From: an uncultured Flaviramulus sp.
GTDB lineage: Bacteria; Bacteroidota; Bacteroidia; Flavobacteriales; Flavobacteriaceae
Direction of reading: 5' to 3'
Length of the DNA: 64,000 nucleotides
Assembly (NCBI GenBank): GCA_947495125.1
Contig: CANLXL010000002.1
Location: 584,598 to 648,597 of the forward strand
Shown: in pieces, positions 1-9,161 of the stretch
Position numbering within the stretch: the first letter of the stretch is position 1
Layout of the letters: the number at the start of each line of letters is the position of its first letter
Notes under the pieces: model-generated
Told to the model about the DNA's origin: nothing
Database searches by the model: none
What the model saw: only the letters and a program-made list of their open reading frames with translations
Translations under genes and position numbers: made by a program

Positions 1-302
1 AGTCTTGTTAATGTCTTGTTTTTAATATATGTCCTATGATGAGCAACCAATAATTGAGTTCCGAGTTCAAAAGAAGAACCAAGAGATATATCTAAATAGT
101 TGCTGAATAATTTATCGCTTTTCGCAGAACCCTCTGCTATATTACTTGGCATGGAAACAGAGCGTCTACTCATTTGAGGTGACAGATTATAACGTTCATG
201 CTTTGGAAACTCGGCAATAATATCGGATATATTGAACGATATTTCCAAACCAAGCTGCCATATTTTCAAGTTTTTATAGTTATGTCTTTTTTTATTACTC
301 AA
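1..302 (-). CDS. four-helix bundle protein (23S rRNA intervening-sequence protein family), 3' end cut off by the window
   Basis: The reading frame is open on the minus strand from a TTG at 302 to the window edge, giving 100 residues of a family that usually has about 115-120. The family hallmarks are visible: NLKIWQLGLEI at the N-terminus, then MSRRSVSMPSNIAEGSAKS, then LGSSFELGTQLLVAHH. Proteins of this kind form a left-handed four-helix bundle. Some are encoded inside 23S rRNA intervening sequences, but most, like this one, are free-standing, and their biochemical role is unknown. No ATG lies upstream in frame, so the TTG start is the likely one but is not certain. It follows the thiolase gene on the same strand by 35 bases and could be co-transcribed. 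Confidence 0.8.
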   Translation of the reverse strand, partial: MSNKKRHNYKNLKIWQLGLEISFNISDIIAEFPKHERYNLSPQMSRRSVSMPSNIAEGSAKSDKLFSNYLDISLGSSFELGTQLLVAHHRTYIKNKTLTR

Positions 303-337
303 AAGTCTATTCTCTATGATCTATATTCTATTGTCTT

Positions 338-1528
338 TTAACTAAGAAATTCAAATATACCACAAGCACCTTGTCCGGTCCCCACACACATGGTTACTGC
401 TCCATATTTTCCTGTCATATTGCGTTTACGCATTTCGTCAAAAAGCTGTACTGACAGTTTAGCTCCAGTACAACCTAGAGGATGCCCCAACGCAATGGCC
501 CCTCCATTGACATTAATGATTTCCGGATTTAAATCCAACTCACGAATAACGGCTAATGATTGTGAAGCAAAGGCTTCGTTCAACTCTATGAGTTCTAAAT
601 CTGATTGCTGTAACCCAGCTTGTTTCAATGCTTTTGGAATAGCTTTCACAGGTCCAATACCCATAATGCGCGGTTCAACACCGGCCGCAGCATAATTCAC
701 CAAGCGCGCAATGGGCTCTAAGTTTAACGCTTTAACCATGTCTTCACTCATAACCATAACAAACGCTGCTCCGTCACTCATTTGCGACGAGTTTCCCGCT
801 GTGACACTTCCGCCTTGGGCAAATACAGCACGTAGTTTTGCCAATGCTTCCAGGTTGGTGCCTTTACGAGGTCCTTCATCTTTAGTTACCGTATATGATT
901 TTGTGGCTTTCTTTCCGTTTTCATCTATATAAATTTGTTCTACGGTAATAGGTACAATTTGATCCTGAAAACGATCTTCGGCTTGTGCTTTTAAAGCCTT
1001 CATATGCGAGTTATAAGCAAACTCATCTTGATCTGCCCGAGAGACATTAAACTGGTTGGCTACAGCTTCAGCGGTATTTCCCATGCCCCAGTAATATTCT
1101 TCATGACCGGCCTTTACCGTATCGTAATTTAATTCAGGTTTGAATCCGGTCATGGGCACCGAACTCATACTTTCCGAACCACCGGCAATGATACAATCGG
1201 CCATTCCTGCTTGAATTTTTGCGGCTGCAATTCCGATAGTTTCTAATCCAGATGAGCAAAACCTGTTCACCGTAACTCCCGGAACATCAACACTATTCAA
1301 CCCTATTAAGGAAATGAACCTTGCCATGTTTAATCCCTGAGAACCTTCCGGCATGGCATTACCAACAATGACGTCATCAATCCGAGATACATCTAGGTTT
1401 GGTAACTCCTTCATCATGTGTTGAATCGTTTCAGCTCCCAATTCATCGGCTCTTTTAAAACGAAATACACCCTTTGGAGCTTTACCAACAGCTGTTCTAT
1501 ATGCCTTTACTATATATGCGGTTTTCAT
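338..1528 (-). CDS. fadA: acetyl-CoA C-acyltransferase (3-ketoacyl-CoA thiolase)
   Basis: This is a 396-residue thiolase of normal family length. The acyl-accepting cysteine is C91 (NRFCSSG). The second active-site group is H349 in GGAIALGHPLG, with C381 in CVGTGQGACG as the general base, so all catalytic residues are present. It cleaves 3-ketoacyl-CoA to acetyl-CoA plus a shortened acyl-CoA, the last step of beta-oxidation, in the cytoplasm. It lies 119 bases after the hydratase/dehydrogenase fusion gene on the same strand, in the order marR, FadN-like, thiolase, which strongly supports a degradative rather than biosynthetic role. The ATG start is the only one compatible with the family N-terminus. 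Confidence 0.93.
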   Translation of the reverse strand: MKTAYIVKAYRTAVGKAPKGVFRFKRADELGAETIQHMMKELPNLDVSRIDDVIVGNAMPEGSQGLNMARFISLIGLNSVDVPGVTVNRFCSSGLETIGIAAAKIQAGMADCIIAGGSESMSSVPMTGFKPELNYDTVKAGHEEYYWGMGNTAEAVANQFNVSRADQDEFAYNSHMKALKAQAEDRFQDQIVPITVEQIYIDENGKKATKSYTVTKDEGPRKGTNLEALAKLRAVFAQGGSVTAGNSSQMSDGAAFVMVMSEDMVKALNLEPIARLVNYAAAGVEPRIMGIGPVKAIPKALKQAGLQQSDLELIELNEAFASQSLAVIRELDLNPEIINVNGGAIALGHPLGCTGAKLSVQLFDEMRKRNMTGKYGAVTMCVGTGQGACGIFEFLS

Positions 1529-1647
1529 AATTCTATTCTTTATTTTGAAAAGGAGAAGAGAAAATAGAATGGAGAAAAAAGAAATTTCTATCTAAGTTCT
1601 GCATATTCCGATTATAGCTCTCTTTTCTGCACTCTATACTCTTTTTT

Positions 1648-4056
1648 CTAATTTCTAAGCGGTTTACCAGTTTTTAACATGTGTTGAATACGCTCTAAGG
1701 TTTTACGTTCTGTGCATAAACTTAAAAAAGCTTCACGTTCCAGATCGAGCAAATATTGCTCACTCACTAAAGTAGGTTCGGATAAATCACCTCCTGCCAT
1801 GACATAAGCTAATTTATTTGCAATTTTATGATCGTGTTCACTGATGTAATTAGAGGCCTCCATGGCGTCTGTTCCAACCAGAAACATGCCTAAAGCTTGT
1901 TTTCCAAGTACTTTTACGTCTTTACGTTTTACAGGTTGTGTATAACCTGCTTCTGCCATGAGCAGGGCATGTGCTTTTGCAGTGGCAATTTGTCGGTCTT
2001 TGTTAACGACAACCTGATCCCTACCTTTTTGAAGAATCCCAAAGTCAAAGGCCTCATATGCTGAAGTGGCTACTTTTGCCATACCTATAGTCAGGAAGTA
2101 TTCTTGTAAAACGTTAAGCTCAACATCTCCTTTTCTGAAGGTATCTGAAGCTCTTAGGGCCATCTCTTTAGAACCGGCACCACCAGGAATAACTCCTACA
2201 CCGAATTCAACGAGCCCAATATAAGTTTCCGCTGCAGCAATCACTTTATCTGCATGCAGAGAAATTTCACATGCACCGCCTAGAGACATACCGTGAGGTG
2301 CAGCAATGGTTGGGATAGCGGAATAACGCAAGCGCATTACGGTATCTTGAAAGTACTTGACGGCCATATTTAATTCATCATACTCTTGCTCAACAGCCAT
2401 CATAAAGATCATACCAATATTGGCGCCAACTGAGAAATTAGCGCCTTGGTTTCCAATAATTAATCCCTGATAATTTTGCTCTGCTAAATCTATTGACTTG
2501 TTTAATCCTGCTAAAACATCACCTCCAATGGTGTTCATTTTAGATTGGAATTCACAGTTTAAAATACCCTCGCCTAAATCTTCAACAACAACACCGGAGT
2601 TTTTAAACACTTCGTTCGATTTTCTGATATTGTCTAAAATGATAAAGGCATCCTGACCCGGCTTTTTCTCCTGGGTTTTCTTTGAAATATCGTAAGCATA
2701 TGTTGCACCTTCTTTTATGGAATAGAAAGATGTACTACCCGTTGCTAACATATCGTTTACCCAAGCCGCAGGTTTTAAACCTTCGGCTTCCATAATTTTT
2801 ATTCCCTTTTCAACGCCTATGGCATCCCAAATCTGGAAGGGCCCATGTTCCCACCCGAATCCTGCTTTCATGGCATCGTCGATCTTATAAAATTCATCGG
2901 TAATTTCCGGAACTCTATTCGAAACATATTGAAACATGGCTGCAAAATTCTTCCTATAGAAGTCTCCCGCTTTGTCTTTTCCGGAAACTAAAACTTCGAA
3001 GCGATCGACAACTTTATCAATTGTTTTTGTTAATTCGAGTGTTGCAAATGACGCTCTTTTTTTCGAGCGATATTCTAAAGTATTGAGGTCTAACGACAGG
3101 ATTTCCTTTTTCCCATCAGTAGTAACCGTTTTTTTATAGAATCCCTGTCCGGTCTTACTTCCCAGCCATTTGTTTTCCATCATGGTATTGATGAAATCAG
3201 GTAGTTTAAATAATTCGTGAGCCTCGTCATCCGGGCAGTTCTCATATATACCATTAGCAACATGAACCAGTGTATCTAAGCCAACTACGTCAACCGTTCG
3301 AAAGGTTGCTGATTTTGGACGACCAATAACGGGTCCCGTAAGTTTGTCAACTTCTTCTATGGTCAGACCTAATTCCTTAACTTGATGAAAGAGGGATTGA
3401 ATTCCAAAAATCCCAATTCTATTTCCAATAAATGCTGGAGTGTCTTTAGCGATTACTGAGGTTTTACCTAAAAACTGTTCACCATAACCATTTAAGAATT
3501 CTAAAACGGAACGATCTGTTTTAGGCCCGGGAATGATTTCGAATAATTTTAAATATCGCGCGGGATTAAAAAAGTGTGTCCCACAAAAGTGTTTTTGAAA
3601 ATCTTCACTTCGACCTTCGCTCATGAACTTAATTGGAATACCCGAGGTGTTGGACGTAATCAAGGTTCCCGGAGTTCTGTGTTTTTCAAGTTTTTCGAAG
3701 ACTTGTTGTTTTATGTCCAATCTTTCTACAACGACCTCCATAATCCAGTCGACGTCCTTTACTTTGGAAATATCGTCTTCCAGGTTTCCGGTAGTGATTC
3801 TATCGGCGAATTTTTTATGATAAATAGGGGAGGGTTTGGACTTTAATGAAGCCGCCAGAGCATCATTTACCAGTCTGCTTCTTACAACCTTATCCTCTAA
3901 AGTGAGCCCTTTGGCTTTTTCTTTTTCGTTTAATGCTCTGGGAACAATGTCCAATAACAGAACATCTACACCAATATTGGCAAAATGGCAAGCGATACCA
4001 CTGCCCATAATACCGGAGCCAACAATGGCTACTTTTTTAATTCTACGTTTACTCAT
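1648..4056 (-). CDS. 3-hydroxyacyl-CoA dehydrogenase / enoyl-CoA hydratase fusion (FadN-like)
   Basis: This is an 802-residue bifunctional beta-oxidation enzyme. The Rossmann NAD-binding loop VAIVGSGIMGSG sits at residues 9-20, followed by the dehydrogenase domains to about residue 450. A crotonase-fold hydratase domain follows (roughly 490-690, with GMSLGGACEIS and GVGVIPGGAG). The dehydrogenase comes before the hydratase, as in Bacillus FadN and the reverse of E. coli FadB. It converts trans-2-enoyl-CoA through 3-hydroxyacyl-CoA to 3-ketoacyl-CoA, the substrate of the downstream thiolase. It starts 14 bases after the marR stop codon, so the two are almost certainly co-transcribed. No acyl-CoA dehydrogenase gene is seen in the window. 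Confidence 0.93.
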   Translation of the reverse strand: MSKRRIKKVAIVGSGIMGSGIACHFANIGVDVLLLDIVPRALNEKEKAKGLTLEDKVVRSRLVNDALAASLKSKPSPIYHKKFADRITTGNLEDDISKVKDVDWIMEVVVERLDIKQQVFEKLEKHRTPGTLITSNTSGIPIKFMSEGRSEDFQKHFCGTHFFNPARYLKLFEIIPGPKTDRSVLEFLNGYGEQFLGKTSVIAKDTPAFIGNRIGIFGIQSLFHQVKELGLTIEEVDKLTGPVIGRPKSATFRTVDVVGLDTLVHVANGIYENCPDDEAHELFKLPDFINTMMENKWLGSKTGQGFYKKTVTTDGKKEILSLDLNTLEYRSKKRASFATLELTKTIDKVVDRFEVLVSGKDKAGDFYRKNFAAMFQYVSNRVPEITDEFYKIDDAMKAGFGWEHGPFQIWDAIGVEKGIKIMEAEGLKPAAWVNDMLATGSTSFYSIKEGATYAYDISKKTQEKKPGQDAFIILDNIRKSNEVFKNSGVVVEDLGEGILNCEFQSKMNTIGGDVLAGLNKSIDLAEQNYQGLIIGNQGANFSVGANIGMIFMMAVEQEYDELNMAVKYFQDTVMRLRYSAIPTIAAPHGMSLGGACEISLHADKVIAAAETYIGLVEFGVGVIPGGAGSKEMALRASDTFRKGDVELNVLQEYFLTIGMAKVATSAYEAFDFGILQKGRDQVVVNKDRQIATAKAHALLMAEAGYTQPVKRKDVKVLGKQALGMFLVGTDAMEASNYISEHDHKIANKLAYVMAGGDLSEPTLVSEQYLLDLEREAFLSLCTERKTLERIQHMLKTGKPLRN

Positions 4057-4070
4057 ATTGCTTTAAACTA

Positions 4071-4517
4071 CTAATCTTCGTTCTGATTATATATGCTTTT
4101 CTTAGAGATAAGGCCATTAATTAATTCGGCAACCTCATAAAAGTGATCGATTTTTTCTTCAGAAATCTGCCCTCTTATTGTTTCATTAAAGGTGAGGACT
4201 TTTTCTCTGGAGTAATCTCTTTTTTCCCTACCAAATGGCGTTAAGTGAATAAGGACACTACGACCGTCTTTGGGGTTGGGTTTACGTTCGATGAGCCCTG
4301 ATTCCTCCATAGTTTTTAATATTCTTGATAGACTTGTAGCCTCCATACCCATTTTTGGACCTAAAGCCGTAGACGGTGTCCCACTTTCCGGGTCTATACT
4401 TAATAATGTAAAGCCTGTAGCCATGGTACTATCAAACTTTGATGCTTCTTCGTTGTACATTTTTTGAACAGCAAGCCATGTTGTTCTTAGCACGTAATCA
4501 ATTGTTTTATCCCTCAT
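4071..4517 (-). CDS. MarR-family transcriptional regulator
   Basis: This 148-residue protein has the MarR winged-helix pattern. A central region of the type ATSLSRILKTMEESGLIERKPNPKDGRS (here residues about 75-100) forms the recognition helix and the wing with the conserved DGRS turn, flanked by dimerisation helices. It is the first gene of the operon with the hydratase/dehydrogenase fusion and thiolase, so it most likely controls fatty-acid degradation, probably as a repressor relieved by acyl-CoA. That role is inferred from context. A 28-bp perfect palindrome begins 30 bases upstream of its ATG and is the obvious candidate operator. A MarR at the head of such an operon usually autoregulates. 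Confidence 0.9.
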   Translation of the reverse strand: MRDKTIDYVLRTTWLAVQKMYNEEASKFDSTMATGFTLLSIDPESGTPSTALGPKMGMEATSLSRILKTMEESGLIERKPNPKDGRSVLIHLTPFGREKRDYSREKVLTFNETIRGQISEEKIDHFYEVAELINGLISKKSIYNQNED

Positions 4518-4547
4518 ATTAATTGGTTGGTGAGTTCAAATATATAA

Positions 4548-4575
4548 AATTTTATTATGCATGCATAATAAAATT
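4548..4575. promoter_or_regulatory. 28-bp perfect palindrome, probable MarR operator
   Basis: The two 14-base halves are exact reverse complements around a TGCA centre, with the core TTATGCATGCATAA. It lies in the divergent intergenic region between marR (minus) and the GH18 gene (plus), 30 bases from the marR start and 136 from the GH18 start. MarR proteins bind palindromes of about 16-20 bp, so this site fits autoregulation of the beta-oxidation operon. No second copy was noticed in the window. Confidence 0.7.
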
Positions 4576-4711
4576 GAAGAAATATGAAAGGATTTCGTAT
4601 TTTGTTTACTCAATGTCATTCAAGTTAATACAAGATGTATTTTTAATCATTGAGTTTTTGTTTTTTTAGATTGATAAATTTAGCTTTTTTTATCCAAACA
4701 ACAAGCATTTT

Positions 4712-5734
4712 ATGAACTATAGAATTTTGATTTTTATATTACCAATTATGTTTTCTTTATCGTGTAGCAATGATGATGGCGTACAAGGGCCAGATAAGGA
4801 ACCAGGTTTGGAAGGTACCGCAAGAGTTGTTGGTTATTTGCCCACTTACAGATTTCATTTGAGTGATAAGATAGCCTATTGTAAGCTTACGCATTTGAAT
4901 CTGGCATTTGCAAATCCTGATAGTGATGGAAATATTATTATGCCTAGCGTTACTGAAATAGTTTCTCAGGCGAGAGGTGATAACCCTGATATTCTAATAT
5001 GTATTTCTCTAGCTGGCGGTGGGTTGACCACCGAAGCATCGGCAAATTGGTCTAACTTAATTGATGTTGCAGCCAATAGACCAGGTTTTATAGAAAATAT
5101 TGTTGATTATGTTCTTACTAATAGTTTGGACGGTGTTGATGTTGATTTGGAATGGGATCATGTTACTTCTGGCTATAGCGATTTTGTACTTGAATTGGAT
5201 ACGGCATTAAGTGCTCACAACAAGTTGCTCACGGTTGCTTTTCCTCAAGTGAGATACGGTAATGTTACTGATGCTGCGTTACACGCTTTTGATTTTATAA
5301 ATATTATGTCCTATGATGCCACAGGTCCGTGGGCACCATCATTTCCCGGGCAACATAGTTCGTTTCAATTTTCTCAAGAGGGGATACGCTTTTGGGCCGA
5401 AGATGTGGGGATATCAGAAGAAAAGCTCACGCTCGGCGTTCCTTTTTATGGTTATGATTTTGTTAATTCAACGACCGTAAACGCCTTTACTTATAACGAA
5501 ATGATTCGATCAAATATAAACCATGCTAATCTTGATCAAGTTGGAACATCTTATTATAATGGCATATCAACGATCGCTTCCAAAGTGAATTTAGCCAGCA
5601 ATAATGGTATTGGGGGAATCATGATTTGGGAATTAGGCCAGGATTCTTTTGATGAATATTCTTTACTTAAAGCCATTCATGATGAATATACCCGGTTGAG
5701 AATTTTAACATCGGGTTTATGCGGTAACGAATAA
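4712..5734 (+). CDS. glycoside hydrolase family 18 lipoprotein (chitinase/endoglycosidase-like)
   Basis: This is a 340-residue secreted enzyme. The N-terminus is a lipoprotein signal ending in SLSC with the lipidated cysteine at residue 18. The GH18 signature DGVDVDLE is at 140-147, so the DxxDxDxE motif is complete and E147 is the predicted acid/base. Other GH18 features are VVGYLPTYRF at the first strand, ISLAGGG at the third and MSYDATGPWAP further on. GH18 enzymes cleave beta-1,4-GlcNAc linkages in chitin, peptidoglycan-like or N-glycan substrates; the exact substrate cannot be read from sequence. The gene lies between marR and the acyl-CoA synthetase and converges with the latter with only 6 bases between them. 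Confidence 0.88.
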   Translation: MNYRILIFILPIMFSLSCSNDDGVQGPDKEPGLEGTARVVGYLPTYRFHLSDKIAYCKLTHLNLAFANPDSDGNIIMPSVTEIVSQARGDNPDILICISLAGGGLTTEASANWSNLIDVAANRPGFIENIVDYVLTNSLDGVDVDLEWDHVTSGYSDFVLELDTALSAHNKLLTVAFPQVRYGNVTDAALHAFDFINIMSYDATGPWAPSFPGQHSSFQFSQEGIRFWAEDVGISEEKLTLGVPFYGYDFVNSTTVNAFTYNEMIRSNINHANLDQVGTSYYNGISTIASKVNLASNNGIGGIMIWELGQDSFDEYSLLKAIHDEYTRLRILTSGLCGNE

Positions 5735-5740
5735 TTTGGC

Positions 5741-7510
5741 TTAAGGTCTGTATATTTTTTCGATAAGATGGCTATATATGCCTTTAATCACCTTCCGTTT
5801 CATTTTCATAGTAGGTGTCAAATGACCGGCGTCTATGGTCCAAATGTCCGGTGTAATTTCAAACTTTTTTATTTGCTCCCATTTTCCGAAATTTTCGTTG
5901 GCAGAATCGACCTCTTCCTGAATTCGGGCGTGCAATTTTTCATTTGTTATAATATCGTTCTTAGAATTAAAGGTGATTTGATGACGTCTTGCCCATTCTT
6001 CAACAAATTCAAAATTAAGTTGAATTAAAGCCGCGGGCATTTTTTCGCCTTCACCAATAACCATAATTTGTTCTATAAAACGTGATTGTTTAAACTGATT
6101 CTCCAATAATGCCGGGGCTACATATTTACCACCAGAGGTTTTAAACATTTCTTTTTTACGATCTGTGATCTTTAAAAAACCATTTTCACAAATCTCTCCA
6201 ATATCACCGGTATGAAAATAATCACCAGTCATAACCTCTGCTGTTTTTTCCGGGTCCTTAAAATAGCCTTGCATAACGTTGGGGCCTTTAACAAGAATTT
6301 CGCCGTCTTCCGCTATTTTAACATGGACGTTATCAATAACTTTTCCCACTGTACCAATTCTAAAACCTCCATTTCGCATATCGTTAACCGATATTACCGG
6401 AGACGTTTCTGTTAAGCCATAACCTTCCATAATCGGTAATTCGGCGGCCGCAAAAATACGTGTTAGCCTTTGTTGCAGTGCGGCACTACCGGAAACCATT
6501 AAATCTAACTGACCTCCTAAGCCTTCCTTCCATTTACTGAAAATTAATTTCCTTGCTATCTTCAGTTGAAATTCATACCACCAGCCATTTTTTCTATAAG
6601 GTTCGAATTTCAGACCAAGGTCTACCGCCCAAAAGAAAAGCATTTTTTTAATACCTTTTAAATCGCTGCCTTTTGCAATAATCTTGTCGTAGACTTTTTC
6701 GTAAAGACGTGGAACCGCCGTCATAACATTTGGCTTTACTTCTTTAAGATTATCACTCATTTTTTCAATAGACTCGGCGAAGTAAACCTCCACACCACAG
6801 TATTGGTATAAATATAAGATCATGCGTTCAAAAACATGACAAACCGGAAGGAAGCTTAAGGCTTTCGATTGTCCATATTCAAAGGGAACTCTTTTTTTGC
6901 TGTCTAATACGTTGGATACCAAATTATGATGTGATAGCATGACACCCTTTGGTTTTCCTGTGGTTCCCGAGGTGTATATTAACGTCGCTAAATCATCAGG
7001 TTTAACCTTGCTTTTTCTTGACTCAACTTCACCTTGATTACTATCATCTTCACCCAATTCCAAAAGGGTTTTCCAGCTACTTTCATCTTTGATATCATTG
7101 AAGGTAAATACTTTTTTAAGCTTGGTATTGGCTTTTATAGCATTTAACTTCTCTAAGACTTCAATATCAGAAACAAAACAATACGTAGCCTCAGAATGGT
7201 TTAAAATGTATTGATAATCGTCTTCTGAAATCGTTGGATAAATCGGTACATTTTGAGCTCCGGTTTGAAGCACTCCGATATCTACAATATTCCATTCTGT
7301 TCTGTTTGTAGTAGAGATAACCGCGATTTTGTCATGGGGCTGCACGCCTAATCGTAATAATCCACGACTTAGGGCATTGGCCTTATCAATATAGTCTTGT
7401 GACGAAATGGAAGTCCAGACGCCATCGTATTTACTTGTAAAAGCTTTGTCTAAATTATACGTTTCTAATTGATATTGTGGAAAATCAAAAATTCGGGTAA
7501 TCTCTGTCAT
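5741..7510 (-). CDS. long-chain fatty acid--CoA ligase (AMP-forming)
   Basis: This 589-residue member of the adenylate-forming family carries the P-loop LIYTSGTTGKPKGV (177-190), the A5 motif GYGLTETSPV, and the hinge motif with TGDIG and ITDRKKEMFKTSGGKYV. It resembles the long-chain acyl-CoA synthetases that act as peripheral membrane enzymes, activating fatty acids to acyl-CoA at the expense of ATP to AMP. Together with the marR operon 3 kb away it completes the entry into beta-oxidation, although it is transcribed separately, on the minus strand, from its own start at 7510. Length and motifs are normal. Confidence 0.92.
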   Translation of the reverse strand: MTEITRIFDFPQYQLETYNLDKAFTSKYDGVWTSISSQDYIDKANALSRGLLRLGVQPHDKIAVISTTNRTEWNIVDIGVLQTGAQNVPIYPTISEDDYQYILNHSEATYCFVSDIEVLEKLNAIKANTKLKKVFTFNDIKDESSWKTLLELGEDDSNQGEVESRKSKVKPDDLATLIYTSGTTGKPKGVMLSHHNLVSNVLDSKKRVPFEYGQSKALSFLPVCHVFERMILYLYQYCGVEVYFAESIEKMSDNLKEVKPNVMTAVPRLYEKVYDKIIAKGSDLKGIKKMLFFWAVDLGLKFEPYRKNGWWYEFQLKIARKLIFSKWKEGLGGQLDLMVSGSAALQQRLTRIFAAAELPIMEGYGLTETSPVISVNDMRNGGFRIGTVGKVIDNVHVKIAEDGEILVKGPNVMQGYFKDPEKTAEVMTGDYFHTGDIGEICENGFLKITDRKKEMFKTSGGKYVAPALLENQFKQSRFIEQIMVIGEGEKMPAALIQLNFEFVEEWARRHQITFNSKNDIITNEKLHARIQEEVDSANENFGKWEQIKKFEITPDIWTIDAGHLTPTMKMKRKVIKGIYSHLIEKIYRP

Positions 7511-7577
7511 TCAGTTTCTTTTAAAAAAGGAGACTTGCAAAGTATGAAATTAAAAATGATTTTCAAATTTTGAACAA

Positions 7578-9143
7578 TTAGTTCCAATGTGTCTTGAAAA
7601 TCTCCTGCATTTCAGGGTATTTCAAGTCGGTATCATCATAATTCTGGCGCTGCTTTTTTAATTCGATTTTCATCATTTTTATAATGTCTGTGTATGCATC
7701 GTCGTTATAGGCATTATAATTTTCGTTCGGATCTTTTTCTAAGTCATAAAACTCCCATGCCGGTTCTGAGTTTTCTTTAGACGACCCTGTCATATCCAAG
7801 GAATGCCCATAAAAGAGAGCGAGTTTATATCTTTTATTTCGTATTCCAAAATGGCCGGGTCTTTTGGCATGATTTGTCCAATATCTATAGTATGCTGTTG
7901 TGCGCCAATCCTCAGGTGTATTCCCTTTTAGATTTTCTCTGAAACTCTGTCCTTGCATGGATTCCGGTTTTTTTACACCAGCATAATCGGCAAATAGCGC
8001 AGGAAAATCTATATTTAAAATAATATCATCTATACGTTTTCCGGCGGGAACTTCTTTAGGGTATCTTACAACAAAAGGCATTCTAAGAGATTCATCATAG
8101 ATTAAACGTTTATCAAAAAAGCCATGCTCTCCTAAAAAATAACCTTGATCTGCAGTATAAATAACAACCGTATTTTCAGCCAGACCCGAGTCTTCCAAAT
8201 AATCTAACAGCTTTCCGATATTATCATCAATGGCGGCACCCGATCTCATAAAGTCCTTAACAAACTTTTGATAGGTTGCTTTTCGCCCTTCAATGCTATC
8301 CATATCTTTAGTGTAAAATGGTAATCCAGGGTATTTACACCACCATTTTTCAGGATCGTTGGAGGCTTGTTCGTAGCGCCATGCCAAGTTTTCTAGTTTC
8401 TGACCAGGGAAACTACGACCTGTTGTTTCCGGTGAAAAATCAAATAGCGACTCAGGTTCGGGGATGTCTATATCTTTGTATAGGTCATTAAATCGTTCCG
8501 GGAAATCAAAAGGCTCATGGGTCGCCTTAAAGTGAGTCATTAACATAAATGGTTTTTTGAGATCTCTTTGATTTAACCAATCTATGGATAGTTGTGCAAT
8601 GACGTCGGTTGAAAACCCTTTATGGACATCCCATGCTTCAGCGGGTTTATGAAAGTTCTCTGAGGTTCTCAAAATAGGATCCCAGTAGCGTCCCTGATCA
8701 TGCAAGATGTTATAATAGTCAAATCCGGAAGGTTCTTTCTTTAAATGCCATTTCCCTATAATAGCGGTTTGGTAGCCATTGCCGTTTAATAGTTTGGCAA
8801 TGTTGTCTTTGCCGGGATCTAGAGCATCACTAAGCGTGTAAACCCCGTTTTTATTACTAAACTGTCCGGTTAAAATACTAGCTCTACTTGGAACACAAAT
8901 GGAGTTCGTGCAAAATGCATTATTTAGTACAACGCCTTCATCTGCCAGTCGGCTAATGTTTAAATTTTGAACATGATCTTTTAAAACGCCTCCGTAAATC
9001 CCCCAGGCCTGTGAAGTATGATCATCAGACATGATAAAAAGAATATTTGGTTTTTCTGCATTTTGCCTTTCTTCAGATTTACAACTTGATAACATGAATA
9101 ATGTTATAAATGCGAATGATAGCCTAAATAAATTTGGTCTCAT
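7578..9143 (-). CDS. type I sulfatase, lipoprotein
   Basis: This is a 521-residue alkaline-phosphatase-fold sulfatase. C83-V-P-S-R87 followed by ASILTG is the formylglycine maturation motif, D40-D41 begin the metal site, and GKWHL is also present. The N-terminus is a lipoprotein signal with lipobox cysteine C21, so the enzyme is anchored on the periplasmic or outer face. Such sulfatases remove sulfate esters from algal or animal polysaccharides; the middle of the protein resembles the subgroup containing N-acetylglucosamine-6-sulfatases, but substrate is unproven. It requires an anaerobic-type or FGE maturation enzyme encoded elsewhere. It is 18 bases downstream of a second sulfatase, forming a two-gene operon. 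Confidence 0.92.
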   Translation of the reverse strand: MRPNLFRLSFAFITLFMLSSCKSEERQNAEKPNILFIMSDDHTSQAWGIYGGVLKDHVQNLNISRLADEGVVLNNAFCTNSICVPSRASILTGQFSNKNGVYTLSDALDPGKDNIAKLLNGNGYQTAIIGKWHLKKEPSGFDYYNILHDQGRYWDPILRTSENFHKPAEAWDVHKGFSTDVIAQLSIDWLNQRDLKKPFMLMTHFKATHEPFDFPERFNDLYKDIDIPEPESLFDFSPETTGRSFPGQKLENLAWRYEQASNDPEKWWCKYPGLPFYTKDMDSIEGRKATYQKFVKDFMRSGAAIDDNIGKLLDYLEDSGLAENTVVIYTADQGYFLGEHGFFDKRLIYDESLRMPFVVRYPKEVPAGKRIDDIILNIDFPALFADYAGVKKPESMQGQSFRENLKGNTPEDWRTTAYYRYWTNHAKRPGHFGIRNKRYKLALFYGHSLDMTGSSKENSEPAWEFYDLEKDPNENYNAYNDDAYTDIIKMMKIELKKQRQNYDDTDLKYPEMQEIFKTHWN

Positions 9144-9161
9144 TTGAATTGATTGTTTTAA

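Noticed and set aside
390..932. Plus-strand reading frames inside the thiolase gene
   Set aside because: They are shadows on the opposite strand of a well-supported gene, with no domain or start signal.
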